This document shows, piece after piece, positions 1 to 7,898 of a DNA stretch of 64,000 nucleotides. Under the pieces are notes generated by a model. The model worked only from the letters and a program-made list of their open reading frames with translations, was not told the DNA's origin and searched no databases. Source of the stretch: UBA4421 sp002704225 (lineage in GTDB: Bacteria > Pseudomonadota > Gammaproteobacteria > Pseudomonadales > Azotimanducaceae). Location: assembly GCA_902556425.1 (NCBI GenBank), contig CACDWG010000004.1, positions 86,107-150,106 on the forward strand, read 5' to 3'. The position numbers and the translations under genes were made by a program. Positions within the stretch are counted from its first letter, which is position 1, and every line of letters begins with the position of its first letter.

Positions 1-846
1 ATGACGTAGGCCGTGCTTTTGCCAGCTACGCCGAATTGGCTGCCGATCCGGACGTTGACGTGGTGTATATCGCCAGCCCTCACACCGCCCACTTTGAGCA
101 CACGATGCTGTGCCTTGGCGCGGGCAAACATGTGTTGTGCGAGAAACCCTTCGCCCTGAACAGCACCCAAACCGAACAGATGGTGGCACTGGCCAAACAC
201 AACGGGCTGTTTTTGATGGAAGCCATGTGGATGCGCTTTATTCCTCTCATTATCGAACTACGGCGCAGGGTCGACGCCGGTGAAATTGGGCAAATACGGA
301 TGATTCAGGCAGACTTTGGTTTTCGCGCCCCCCCGAAACCCACACAGCCGTCTATTCAATCCTGAGCTTGCAGGCGGCGCGCTACTCGATCTTGGCATCT
401 ACCCGTTGGCATTTTCCGCTCTGCTGCTCGGCGCGCCCACGGAAATCACTAGCCTGGCGAATATCGGCACGACAGGAGTCGATGAACAATCTGCCTATGT
501 CTTGAAACATGAGGGAGGCGAACTCAGCGTTCTTGCGTCGGCACTACGCACCCAAACATCGATGAGTGCTTGGGTCTATGGCACAGACGGCCGCATTCAT
601 TTACCCAAGCAGTTTTGGCGTGCCAAGGAAATGGTGCTGTATCGCAATGAAATGGAGCCGGAAAGCATCCACCTGCCCTATGCGGGCAACGGCTATCAGT
701 TTGAGGCCCAAGAGGTGGTCGATTGTTTGCGCGATGGCAAAACAGAAAGCGAGATCATGCCGCTTCGCGATAGCGAATCGCTGATGGGGACGATGGATAC
801 CATTCGACGACAGTGGGGCCTCACATACCCAAACGAGACCGAATAA
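1..846 (+). pseudogene. Gfo/Idh/MocA-family oxidoreductase, frameshifted and cut by the left edge
   Basis: NAD(P)-dependent sugar or diol dehydrogenases of this family have an N-terminal Rossmann domain and a C-terminal beta-sheet domain. The frame is open from base 3. The first part reads through the family motif GKHVLCEKPFAL (lysine-proline of the EKP motif) up to a tract of seven C at 328-334. Homology then continues in another frame (SRLFNPELAGGALLDLGIYP) to a stop at 844-846. Removing one C from the tract would join both frames into one normal protein. The N-terminal nucleotide-binding glycine motif lies left of the window. The shift is either real inactivation, a slippage-prone switch or a sequencing error; the sequence alone cannot tell. 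The exact substrate is unknown. Confidence 0.85.
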
Positions 847-1255
847 GACGCCCAACACGCAAATGATTCGTCTTCTAAAGTTTCATAGGCAAAGCAAATC
901 TCGCCCGAGTTAACCGGCACTAACGACACCTGTTCGCGAACCCCCCCCCCGGAATCAGCTTTTTCAAGCGGAAGCGGATGCATCCACCCGCGGCATGACG
1001 CGGCAAATCCGCAAAATTCCTTCGAGGCCTGAAGATTGAACAGTCAAATTGCGCGCCCAACGGCGGATTTTTTGAGGAATCTTTTAGGCCACTAAGATTA
1101 ATTTAACCTGTTGTTTTAATTAGTTTTTTTAACGCGCAAAAAGATATTGACTGGGCAAAAAAAGAGAGGATGATGCCGCGACTTTTCATAATTTCAGCAA
1201 GCGAATTCGCCGAACTTGTGACACGTGTCCAACGTTAAATTTTAGTCGACGGGGT
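847..1255. other. Intergenic region with a run of ten C (941-950)
   Basis: No convincing gene is visible. The stretch contains a homopolymer of ten C at 941-950 and an AT-rich part around 1090-1160. A TTGACT-like hexamer occurs near 1147, but no well-spaced -10 was identified. It lies between the broken oxidoreductase and the small membrane protein at 1256. Confidence 0.5.
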
Positions 1256-1675
1256 ATGCCAATGAGCCCAAGAGAAACAGACCTGAATCCCGATGTTGCA
1301 TACATTGCAGAACAATATGCTGCGCCGCCGGTCAGAAGCAGCCGGGCCGGCCAGCTGGCAGTGGAATTAGCCGCCGAGAAAAAACGCCTGATCGATGACC
1401 TTCGTGAACTGCAGGCCGAAAACGAAGATCTAAAATCGACTACACCCGTCGGCACCATCGACTGGTATGTCAAATGGGCAGCTACCTTTCTTTCGGTCAG
1501 CGGAATTTTTTTGATGTCTGCGGGCCTTGGCATGCAGGGTCAAGTCGCCTACGTCATCAGCGCCGCCGGCTGGGTGTTTGTGGGGGTGCAGTGGGGCGAT
1601 CGGGCAATCATGATCGGTAGCTCAATCAGCGCAACCGCCGTGATGATGGACTTAGTGCGCACGTTAACTGGCTAA
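1256..1675 (+). CDS. Unknown small membrane protein with coiled-coil N-half
   Basis: Not recognised. The 139-residue product has a soluble first half, with a charged heptad-like stretch at about residues 37-62 (AAEKKRLIDDLRELQAENED) that looks like a coiled coil. Two or three hydrophobic segments follow at about residues 68-135, so it is probably anchored in the inner membrane with its helix in the cytoplasm. Starts at residues 1 and 3 (ATG) are both possible. It stands alone: the next gene, at 1757-2083, runs the other way. No function is proposed. Confidence 0.65.
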   Translation: MPMSPRETDLNPDVAYIAEQYAAPPVRSSRAGQLAVELAAEKKRLIDDLRELQAENEDLKSTTPVGTIDWYVKWAATFLSVSGIFLMSAGLGMQGQVAYVISAAGWVFVGVQWGDRAIMIGSSISATAVMMDLVRTLTG

Positions 1676-1756
1676 TGAGCGAGGCTCCATCGGAACACCA
1701 CGAGTTCACTGGACAGCTGGAGGTTTCGAGGTCCCAACAATGGCCTAGTGCCCGCA

Positions 1757-2083
1757 TTATCCGTGACCGGCAGGCTCACTTTTTCGGTCGGCGTCGTAGC
1801 AGGCTTGTAGGGCGGTATTCGTTAAATCGCCGACGATACCTCGCATCGTCGGTTCCGGGGCATGCACCATCCGCGCACGTATCGCCAATGCCATGCTCAC
1901 CGCCTGCAGGATGTCACCATTGGACGTCTCACCAAGAACTTTCAGGTCGCTGGCGAGGGCGTTCATCAGGGTCGTTAATAGCTGGTGTACACGAACACTG
2001 TCTTCGGTGTGAGCGCTCAGCGGAAATTCGATATCGAATGTATCACCGGTATCCGTGGTCACTGCGTAAGGCAAAAAGTCCAT
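1757..2083 (-). CDS. Conserved-looking hypothetical protein, 108 aa
   Basis: Not recognised. A strong ribosome-binding site (AAGGAGTG) stands seven to eight bases before the ATG at 2083, which supports a real gene and this start. The product has no signal peptide or membrane segment. It is acidic in its first third (DTGDTFDIEF) and then mostly helical (VHQLLTTLMNALASDL), which suggests a small cytoplasmic protein. A long reading frame on the other strand (1675-2085) is Arg-rich without recognisable motifs and is taken as its shadow. Confidence 0.65.
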   Translation of the reverse strand: MDFLPYAVTTDTGDTFDIEFPLSAHTEDSVRVHQLLTTLMNALASDLKVLGETSNGDILQAVSMALAIRARMVHAPEPTMRGIVGDLTNTALQACYDADRKSEPAGHG

Positions 2084-2119
2084 AGAACACTCCTTTGAGA
2101 CGTTGCTAAACCGCGTTGA

Positions 2120-2347
2120 CTACCGGTCATCCGGACCATTCCCCCAGCGGTTGTTGATGAAAAACTCCAAGCCTAATCCCACCATCCTTTGGCCATTAAT
2201 GATTTTATCGCCTGCGGGCGACTTGGTTTGGTAAGACGTATAACCAACCGCTGGCTCGTCCCCGACGTCCGAAACGGGCACGTTAAACAAGGTATGGCCA
2301 ATCGTCGCGCTCAACAGGAGCACGACGGCGGAAAAAGCCCTGAGCAC
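2120..2347 (-). CDS. Possible small exported protein
   Basis: A weak candidate of 75 residues from a GTG at 2347. It begins with a hydrophobic signal-like segment (MLRAFSAVVLLLSATIGHTL) and has a polar remainder. The frame is open further upstream to 2509, but the extension is Cys/Arg-rich and would overlap the start region of the flavin protein at 2528. No good ribosome-binding site was seen. It could be noncoding. Confidence 0.35.
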   Translation of the reverse strand: MLRAFSAVVLLLSATIGHTLFNVPVSDVGDEPAVGYTSYQTKSPAGDKIINGQRMVGLGLEFFINNRWGNGPDDR

Positions 2348-2527
2348 TTCAAAGTCATAGCGTGAACCATCAGTGGTCTCCCGCAGGGGAGCACAGTGGC
2401 CAACTGATTTCAAACGCCCAAGCAAAATATTGCGATCACGCCCGTTTCGCGTCAGCCAAAATATCTGCGAACGCACCCCCGGAGATTCGCTACACTGCCC
2501 GCCAAACAACCGACAGAGAGCTCTACG

Positions 2528-2914
2528 GTGTCACTATCGAATACGCAAAAATACGCTTCAATCGCCACGCAAAAACGCGACGGGAGTTGGGTGTGGACCC
2601 CCGTTTGGTTTGCGCTGGCTGATGGCTCTTACTATTTGTTCTCCGCCGGCGCCGCCGGCAAAGTGAAGCGCCTGCGAAACTTTCAAAGCATACTGGTAGC
2701 GCCTTGTACCGTCTCCGGCAAGGTTACTGGGGAGTGCTTCACCGCCAACGGCTGGCTAGAGAATGACGAAGAGAAGATTCGACGAGCCCACTGCGCACTG
2801 CGAAGTAAATACAGTTGGCAGATGCACCTACTCGACTTTTTCAGCAAGCTCAGCGGCAACTATCAGAAAAGGCAGTGGGTCGGGTTTTCCTTTACGGATA
2901 ACGATGCGGCTTAG
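2528..2914 (+). CDS. PPOX-class (pyridoxamine-phosphate-oxidase-like) flavin-fold protein
   Basis: The 128-residue protein shows the short split-barrel pattern of PPOX/F420-dependent proteins: an N-terminal strand pair (GSWVWTPVWFALADGSYYLF), the turn AGAAGKVKRLRNFQSILVAP, and a C-terminal (V)GFSF strand. Members bind FMN, F420 or haem, and the cofactor cannot be read from this sequence. The start is a GTG at 2528 with GAGAG seven bases before it; the hydrophilic N-terminus fits a cytoplasmic protein. The gene converges on the carotenoid oxygenase, whose stop is 13 bases away. The family assignment is fairly secure, the substrate is not. Confidence 0.7.
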   Translation: MSLSNTQKYASIATQKRDGSWVWTPVWFALADGSYYLFSAGAAGKVKRLRNFQSILVAPCTVSGKVTGECFTANGWLENDEEKIRRAHCALRSKYSWQMHLLDFFSKLSGNYQKRQWVGFSFTDNDAA

Positions 2915-2927
2915 TGGCCCAACCAAC

Positions 2928-4307
2928 TCAGGTTAGCGACATGCTCGCATCGCTCGACCAGTTGCCATGAAAGCCAAAGGGCACTCGCTGGGGCAGCTTT
3001 ACCTTGGCGACATACCCACGATCAAAGTCCTGAGCGTCCATAACAACGAACTCGGTTGATGCATGACCAAGGTCATGAAGGAACGTGATCAGATAGCCCG
3101 CATCCTCGGCGTCGGAATTTTCTTTCGCGACAAACACAGGTTCGCCGGCAGCCATGCCGGGACCATGGTCAAAGACCGCTCGCGAGCCTGTTTTCAGGTC
3201 GTGTTTCAGGGTTGGCCACCCGCGTCCGGGCACATTACTTGGTGAGGCGCAGTAGCCGAACCGATAGGGCTGGTTTCCAACATCGTATCGGTGCCGCGGA
3301 AATTCATTTGGGGTCTCGTCAATCACCTGAATATTGATGCGTCGAGTCGCCGGGTTCAACGTCCAGCGCTCGAGCCGAGGCAGCGAGTCGCCAAACGGCC
3401 CGAGTAAGTCCCGGTCAAACATCGTTGCGTAGTTGCACAAATCGATGGTGACACTGCCATCGGCATTGTCGTAGGCATTCATGGGGTGAAAGCAATATCC
3501 CATGGGCACATCGATCCAAACGATATCGGCGGCAGAGCCATCCCTGGGCAGTAAACCCACGCGATTCCCATAGTCTGGATTCCACTGAAATGGAAAGCTG
3601 TGTGTGGCGACCATATCGAAATTCACGGTTACCGGTTGATCGTAGATGATCACGTATTTCTCGGTCAGCGACATGTCGTGCATCATCGTCATACCAGGCA
3701 AAGGCACATCAACGGTTTTGCGTACTTTGCCATCAGTGCCCACCACGACGTATTGAACATGATCCATCCACTGCGGCCACGCATAGACCATGGCATGCAT
3801 CTCACGCGTCACCGGATCAATTTTGGGGTGTGCGGTAAACGCCCCAGGAAGCGTGCCTTCAAAATCGTTTCTGCCCACGGTTTCCAACTCATAGGTCAGT
3901 TCAACCGGGGTACCCCCAGCTTCAACCATTGCCCAAGTTTTACCAGCAAACGTGCCTACGTTGGTATTCGGGCCACCCGTTGAGTCGTTCCAGTTTGGCC
4001 CTGAAATGTCGGGCTGCCCTCTGAAGGTACTCAGCTCTCTCGAGCCAACGTAGCGATTGCGATACCACTCTGCCTTGCCATCCCGCAGGCGAATGCCATG
4101 AACCATGCCGGAGCCAATAAACCAGTGATGGTTCGACCGAGATGTCAGATCGATGGGGTTTGGCCCGTTCCGCAGATAGCGGCCGTTCAACTCTTGCGGC
4201 AACTCGCCTTCAAACTGTAGGTCGGTTGCGGTCACTTCTTCAGTAATTGGCGCAAAGTTCCCTTCCAGATACGGGTTATTACGCTCTTGTACCGTTTGCT
4301 CTGACAT
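2928..4307 (-). CDS. Carotenoid oxygenase (RPE65/CCD family)
   Basis: Non-haem Fe(II) dioxygenase that cleaves a conjugated double bond in carotenoids or lignostilbene-like substrates; the fold is a seven-bladed propeller. The family signature near the N-terminus is visible (NGRYLRNGPNPI, then HHWFIGSGMVHGI). All four expected iron-binding histidines can be placed in order: TAHPKID, MMHDMSLTEKY, CFHPMNAYDN and, near the end, GFHGNW. I place the start at the ATG at 4307, which has GGGAGG six bases before it, rather than the longer frame beginning at 4325. Length (459 aa) is usual. The gene stands alone. Whether it acts on carotenoids or stilbenes is not evident. Confidence 0.9.
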   Translation of the reverse strand: MSEQTVQERNNPYLEGNFAPITEEVTATDLQFEGELPQELNGRYLRNGPNPIDLTSRSNHHWFIGSGMVHGIRLRDGKAEWYRNRYVGSRELSTFRGQPDISGPNWNDSTGGPNTNVGTFAGKTWAMVEAGGTPVELTYELETVGRNDFEGTLPGAFTAHPKIDPVTREMHAMVYAWPQWMDHVQYVVVGTDGKVRKTVDVPLPGMTMMHDMSLTEKYVIIYDQPVTVNFDMVATHSFPFQWNPDYGNRVGLLPRDGSAADIVWIDVPMGYCFHPMNAYDNADGSVTIDLCNYATMFDRDLLGPFGDSLPRLERWTLNPATRRINIQVIDETPNEFPRHRYDVGNQPYRFGYCASPSNVPGRGWPTLKHDLKTGSRAVFDHGPGMAAGEPVFVAKENSDAEDAGYLITFLHDLGHASTEFVVMDAQDFDRGYVAKVKLPQRVPFGFHGNWSSDASMSLT

Positions 4308-4462
4308 CACGAACCTCCCGCTCACAGGGTTATTTCGAAGCGCTCAATGAGGCTCAGGCGCAATATATACAGAGCGACGTATTAGGCAAAGATACCGATT
4401 GCGTTAGCTGCAGTTAATTGAAGGGTGCCTCACAAGTTGTGAGGTCAAATGTGCCACTTGCG

Positions 4463-5008
4463 TCATCGGTATTCGACTAAGGACCCAACGTTATAGCCTA
4501 AGGTTGAAATAAGACCGCTGCCTCCCAGTGCCGGCAAATCTATCAGCGCCAAAACCAAAATATTTTCGCGTGGAACTCGGAAGTGTTCATTGAGCAACTC
4601 TGCACACGCAATCGCCGTGCCACCAGTAGCAATGAGATCGTCAATGATCACCACTCTATCCGCCGCGTTTAGCACGGTATTCTTTTGAATTTCCAGCGAT
4701 GTGCTGCCGTACTCTAAATCAAATTCTTTGCGATAAGCGTCGTTGGGCAGTTTGCCCGGCTTCCTCGCCAACACCATCGGTAAGGAAAGATCGCAAGCGA
4801 TGGGGCCGGCGAAGATGAAGCCACGGCTTTCTATGCTAGCCACCGCGGTGGGAGCAAAGGCCTTGCTCATCCTGCTCAATTCCTGACATGCCTTGACGAA
4901 TGCTGAGGGGGTTTCCAGCAGACTGGTAATGTCTCTGAATGTGATGCCTGAAATGGGATAATCTTCAACGGTTCGGATGGATGGCTTAAGACCAAAAGGA
5001 TCGCTCAC
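4463..5008 (-). CDS. apt: Adenine phosphoribosyltransferase
   Basis: Purine salvage enzyme that makes AMP from adenine and PRPP in the cytoplasm. The 181-residue length is typical. The PRPP-binding loop is clear (VVIIDDLIATGGTA), as are the early motif YPISGITFRDIT, the SIESRGFIFAG segment and the flexible-loop region KPGKLPNDAYRKEF. The start is a GTG at 5008 with only a weak purine-rich sequence ahead. It stands alone between the carotenoid oxygenase (same strand, downstream) and a DUF6249/XRE pair, with about 175 bases of noncoding sequence upstream that probably hold its promoter. Confidence 0.93.
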   Translation of the reverse strand: MSDPFGLKPSIRTVEDYPISGITFRDITSLLETPSAFVKACQELSRMSKAFAPTAVASIESRGFIFAGPIACDLSLPMVLARKPGKLPNDAYRKEFDLEYGSTSLEIQKNTVLNAADRVVIIDDLIATGGTAIACAELLNEHFRVPRENILVLALIDLPALGGSGLISTLGYNVGSLVEYR

Positions 5009-5184
5009 TTTTAATTCTCTTTTTTAACGGATGGTTGGCGCTACTGAGGTGCCCGAAAATCATAATCGACTCCGGAAAAGCCCGCCATAGCAACCACCAC
5101 CAGAAATGATCTGAGACCGATTCTTGCCAAAGGCCCTTGGGGCAGTGCTGTACGCTTTTTTGTTACTCTCCGTTAAATGCACCA

Positions 5185-5397
5185 CTAGGGCAGGGCAAAC
5201 AACTCCTCAACCGTGCAGTGAAGGGTGTTCGCGATTTTTAACGCAAGGACCGTCGAAGGCACATAGATCCCGTTTTCTATCGCGTTAATACTTTTTCTCG
5301 ACACTTCGGCTCGCTCAGACAGTTGCTGCTGAGTTAACCCGGCCGATTTTCTGTGCTCTTCGAGGTTGTTTAAGAGTTTTTTGTGGTGCTTGCCCAC
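5185..5397 (-). CDS. Small XRE-family helix-turn-helix regulator
   Basis: A 70-residue DNA-binding protein consisting only of a Cro/CI-type HTH domain: GLTQQQLSERAEVSRKSINA covers helices 2 and 3, followed by IENGIYVPSTVLALKIA and the typical end CTVEELFAL. Starts at a GTG at 5397, four bases beyond the stop of the DUF6249 membrane gene, so the two are probably translated together. Such stand-alone YgzD/YozG-like regulators commonly sit beside small membrane proteins. The target is unknown, possibly its own operon. Confidence 0.88.
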   Translation of the reverse strand: MGKHHKKLLNNLEEHRKSAGLTQQQLSERAEVSRKSINAIENGIYVPSTVLALKIANTLHCTVEELFALP

Positions 5398-5400
5398 GCC

Positions 5401-5790
5401 CTATTTCTCTTCAAACTTCTCAACGGCATCGGTCAGCTCTTCGCTGGTATTAGGGAAGAAATATCCAGCGATCATTGTGCCGACTCCAATCGCCCCCACC
5501 AAAAGGCCAACTCCCTCAAAAAACTTACCCATCGCAACGGCACCCAATAAATATAGGCCGACGCCCACAAACAGGGTAATCACTCCACCTCTTCGATAGT
5601 CGATAGGCTGCTTTTTTCTCTCGTCAAAGATACTCAGCAAATCCTCGACTTTGGACGGGTCGTGAATATGCTTCGCTATCTCGAGCACAGTCTCCCGCTT
5701 CCCCTTCTCCTCGTGATAGAGCCAAACAAAAACGGCTAGCGGAATAATAATTCCCGTGAGAATCCCCAAAACAGGTACCAAGTTATCCAT
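5401..5790 (-). CDS. DUF6249-type small membrane protein
   Basis: About 129 residues from the ATG at 5790, which is preceded by GAGAGG four bases upstream; the frame also has a TTG at 5802, but that codon overlaps this ribosome-binding site. An N-terminal membrane helix (LVPVLGILTGIIIPLAVFVW) is followed by a basic linker (YHEEKGKRETVLEIAKHI), a short amphipathic region and two further hydrophobic segments (GGVITLFVGVGLYLLGAVAM; VGLLVGAIGVGTMIAGYFF). This pattern matches DUF6249 proteins, whose function is unknown. It is followed directly by the XRE regulator, with which it likely forms a two-gene unit. Confidence 0.75.
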   Translation of the reverse strand: MDNLVPVLGILTGIIIPLAVFVWLYHEEKGKRETVLEIAKHIHDPSKVEDLLSIFDERKKQPIDYRRGGVITLFVGVGLYLLGAVAMGKFFEGVGLLVGAIGVGTMIAGYFFPNTSEELTDAVEKFEEK

Positions 5791-5916
5791 ACAGCCTCTC
5801 AATTATGAATGTAACGTAAACGTATCACGCGAATTTTGAGAAGTAAAGGTTACATCTGCCGTGGCGGGAGGGAGAGTTGAAATCGGGCTGCCGAGAACTC
5901 GCAATCATAGGAAGCG

Positions 5917-6297
5917 TCAATACGCTGACAGTACGACGTAACTCGCCAGCAACAACATAATGGACGTTATTGGCGCCCACAAAAGCCTCTCAGACTTGGA
6001 CGGTGTCATCCAATTTAACGTTGTCACCACAGTTTGTACGGTGACGGCTACAAGGCCCGTCCAAGGTGCCCAGTGCGGGTAAAGGCTTGCCGCTGACGCG
6101 ATGCCTGCCGCCATCAGGGCGAGTATTGGTATCGAGAATGCCGCGACGACTCGACCATTTGGTGGCAATGCACCAATGTGGCCACCACCTTGCGTCAGAT
6201 GCCCCCATGGCGCCCCGCCAATCAAGCAGGCCTGCCAAACGATCACCAGCAACACAATACAAACATAGCAAGCTGCTGATATTTCCAGCCAAGTCAC
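5917..6297 (-). CDS. Unknown four-helix membrane protein
   Basis: Not recognised. About 126 residues with four hydrophobic segments: ISAACYVCIVLLVIVWQACL, VVAAFSIPILALMAAGIASA, WTGLVAVTVQTVVTTLNW and ITSIMLLLASYVVLS. I chose the GTG at 6297 because the ribosome-binding site GAGGAGG lies six bases upstream; that site directly abuts the ATG at 6303 and so would be too close for it. The frame extends to 6396 but without a better start. A loop rich in glycine (HLTQGGGHIGALPPNG) joins helices 1 and 2. It looks like an inner-membrane protein of unknown role. Confidence 0.65.
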   Translation of the reverse strand: MTWLEISAACYVCIVLLVIVWQACLIGGAPWGHLTQGGGHIGALPPNGRVVAAFSIPILALMAAGIASAASLYPHWAPWTGLVAVTVQTVVTTLNWMTPSKSERLLWAPITSIMLLLASYVVLSAY

Positions 6298-6701
6298 AGC
6301 CATCCTCCTCAAAAAAATAACCGTTCGGATCAGAATCAAAAGCAAATTTGCGGTGGTATTTTTCAAGCGCCGTTGATCCAACCACTTATCACGCACAGAG
6401 CCTTACTCAGCGCTACCAACCAAAACACACGCTGAGATGACAAGGGCGTGTAACGGGTTGAACAGGAGAATGTCTAAACGTTCACTGACGTTTGTTACCG
6501 TTACGACGGCATACTTGAAACCTTACGCCGCAGACACAGTGCTGCTGAGTTCTGCATCTACTCCGTAATATTCCTTGGTGCTGAAACCAAGGGCGACACT
6601 CGCCAAGGACAACAAGGGCCACCCCATCGCCAGACGTTTACAAGCGCTCATCTGCACTGCACTTCTCTTCACCTCAGACCACCACATTGCTGTCTACCAT
6701 G
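6298..6701. other. Noncoding region between membrane protein and dioxygenase
   Basis: About 400 bases with no supportable gene. It should contain the promoter of the minus-strand membrane gene at 5917-6297 and the 3' end of the PhyH transcript. Open frames here are the upstream extensions of the membrane gene and shadows. No clear hairpin terminator was found. Confidence 0.4.
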
Positions 6702-7496
6702 TCACTTGATGCGCGGATCATAAAACCCTAGGGCGCGATACATATCGAATCCCGCGATTCTTTTTTGTTCTGACGTAAGTGTGTCCAGAACGTGTTTTGG
6801 AACATTCAGATACTGGTTTTCCTCCTGCCGGACCCAGCCCAACGAGTAGGTGAGAATCACGCCATAGCGCCAGTCTGATGAGGTATTCGCACCTCCGCCA
6901 TGTAGCGTGCCGCCAAGCCAAAAGAACAGCGAACCTGCGGGCATCTCTGCACTGGTGATTTCATCCGGCTCGGGGGTTCGGTCAGCGGGCCATGTGTGAC
7001 TACCGGGCACAACAAGGGTAGCCCCATTGTCCGCACGAAAATCAGAAATCGCCCACATGGTGGCAAGAATAATGTTTGGTCGCGGCTCGGCGAAGTAGGT
7101 AAAAGAATCTTCTTCTCTGTGCAGCACCTGAGCGCGCGCGCCAGGGCCAATGTTGAGGGCCGCGCTGACATGTAGCTGGTAACCAAACTCACTGTTGGGC
7201 AGCAGGAAATGATCACACATTGATGTTGCTTCTTTGTGCAACATCAATGCTCTTACGGTCTCGGAGCGGGTAACAAGGCCGCTGACTCGTTGCGTCAGGC
7301 CGGGATAAAACTCATCTGGATCATCGTCCACCCTAACCTTGGCATTGTCCATATGCGTTTGCAGTTCAGCGACAAGGTTGTTTCGCTGGGTTGTATCCGC
7401 GACATCTTGGATGACCATACAGCCCGCTTGTTGCAAAGCTGAGGCTTTTGCTTCCAGTGAATCCTTGTTGGATAGCGTTGGTATTGTGGCGCTCAA
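6702..7496 (-). CDS. Phytanoyl-CoA dioxygenase (PhyH) family protein
   Basis: Fe(II)/2-oxoglutarate-dependent hydroxylase with a cupin-like barrel. Visible family features are LHREEDSF (first metal His, near residue 126), the strand ILATMWAISDF followed by NGATLVVPGSH, and TLHGGGANTSSDWRYG, which supplies the distal His and the Arg for 2-oxoglutarate. Where most members have H-x-D, this one has H-R-E; glutamate may still bind iron. The start is a TTG at 7496 with AGGGGAG about ten bases ahead. An inverted repeat upstream (7536-7563) may be its operator. The substrate is unknown; related proteins act on lipids, halogenated compounds or small natural products. Confidence 0.83.
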   Translation of the reverse strand: MSATIPTLSNKDSLEAKASALQQAGCMVIQDVADTTQRNNLVAELQTHMDNAKVRVDDDPDEFYPGLTQRVSGLVTRSETVRALMLHKEATSMCDHFLLPNSEFGYQLHVSAALNIGPGARAQVLHREEDSFTYFAEPRPNIILATMWAISDFRADNGATLVVPGSHTWPADRTPEPDEITSAEMPAGSLFFWLGGTLHGGGANTSSDWRYGVILTYSLGWVRQEENQYLNVPKHVLDTLTSEQKRIAGFDMYRALGFYDPRIK

Positions 7497-7535
7497 ATGC
7501 TTTTCGCTCCCCTTTTGTTGTCTGTTTTTATTAGT

Positions 7536-7563
7536 CTATTTGCAAATGTCTATGTGCAAATAG
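7536..7563. promoter_or_regulatory. Perfect inverted repeat upstream of the PhyH gene
   Basis: CTATTTGCA at 7536-7544 and TGCAAATAG at 7555-7563 are perfect 9-base inverted repeats with a 10-base spacer, giving half-site centres 19 bases apart. The repeat begins 40 bases before the TTG start of the dioxygenase, a normal place for an operator of a dimeric regulator. No T-run follows, so it is not a terminator. No adjacent regulator gene was found. Confidence 0.5.
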
Positions 7564-7671
7564 TGGGGCGCTACATCGACGCACCGCAACAGACATCCTC
7601 GCTGAGATTTCGGTTTCATCGTGCCGAAACCCAGAACTCGCGGCCTCCGATTCGGCCAGGTTTTTGCGGAA

Positions 7672-7848
7672 TTACGTTTTCTTCCGCTTCCATGTGCCGC
7701 CGTAAACGTATGATTCTGAGCATTCGCCTTTGACCTTCAGTAGACAGGACTCACAGAGAAACTGCCAATCAAGCGAAGCGTATCTGCATCTGTAGAGCAC
7801 CTCGCGGTCTTCTAAGCACTCAGCGCAGTTCTTCTGCCTCACTTTCAA
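7672..7848 (-). CDS. Small Cys-rich (zinc-ribbon-like) protein
   Basis: About 58 residues from a TTG at 7848: MKVRQKNCAECLEDREVLYR and onward. Four cysteines form two CxxC knuckles (CAEC near the start, CESC about 27 residues later), with a further Cys between them and a basic tail YVYGGTWKRKK. This resembles a small family of uncharacterised bacterial zinc-ribbon proteins that begin KVR.KNC..C.EDREVLYRCRY. The TTG start overlaps the stop (TTGA) of a short leader frame at 7845-7898, so translation may be coupled to it. It sits inside the decayed island. Function unknown. Confidence 0.7.
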   Translation of the reverse strand: MKVRQKNCAECLEDREVLYRCRYASLDWQFLCESCLLKVKGECSESYVYGGTWKRKKT

Positions 7849-7898
7849 CCACCGACCCGCATCAGCGTCCAAATCAAACCTGTGACGACGTGGTTCAT
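7845..7898 (-). repeat. Leader module A, copy 1: 17-codon frame resembling a signal-peptide start
   Basis: The frame MNHVVTGLIWTLMRVGG begins with an ATG that overlaps the stop of the upstream lipoprotein gene (ATGA) and ends with a TGA overlapping the TTG start of the zinc-ribbon gene (TTGA). Its DNA clearly resembles the first 50 bases of the gene at 9436-9960 (MKHIITGLLLLLMSIVGWG) and a third copy at 10936-10998. It is either a truncated gene start or a short coupling frame. Confidence 0.6.

Noticed and set aside
7605..7670. Possible integron-type attC or second tRNA end near GGTTTC...GAAACC
   Set aside because: Only a 6-base inverted repeat; no R box core pair and no match to the tRNA-Thr 3' end.
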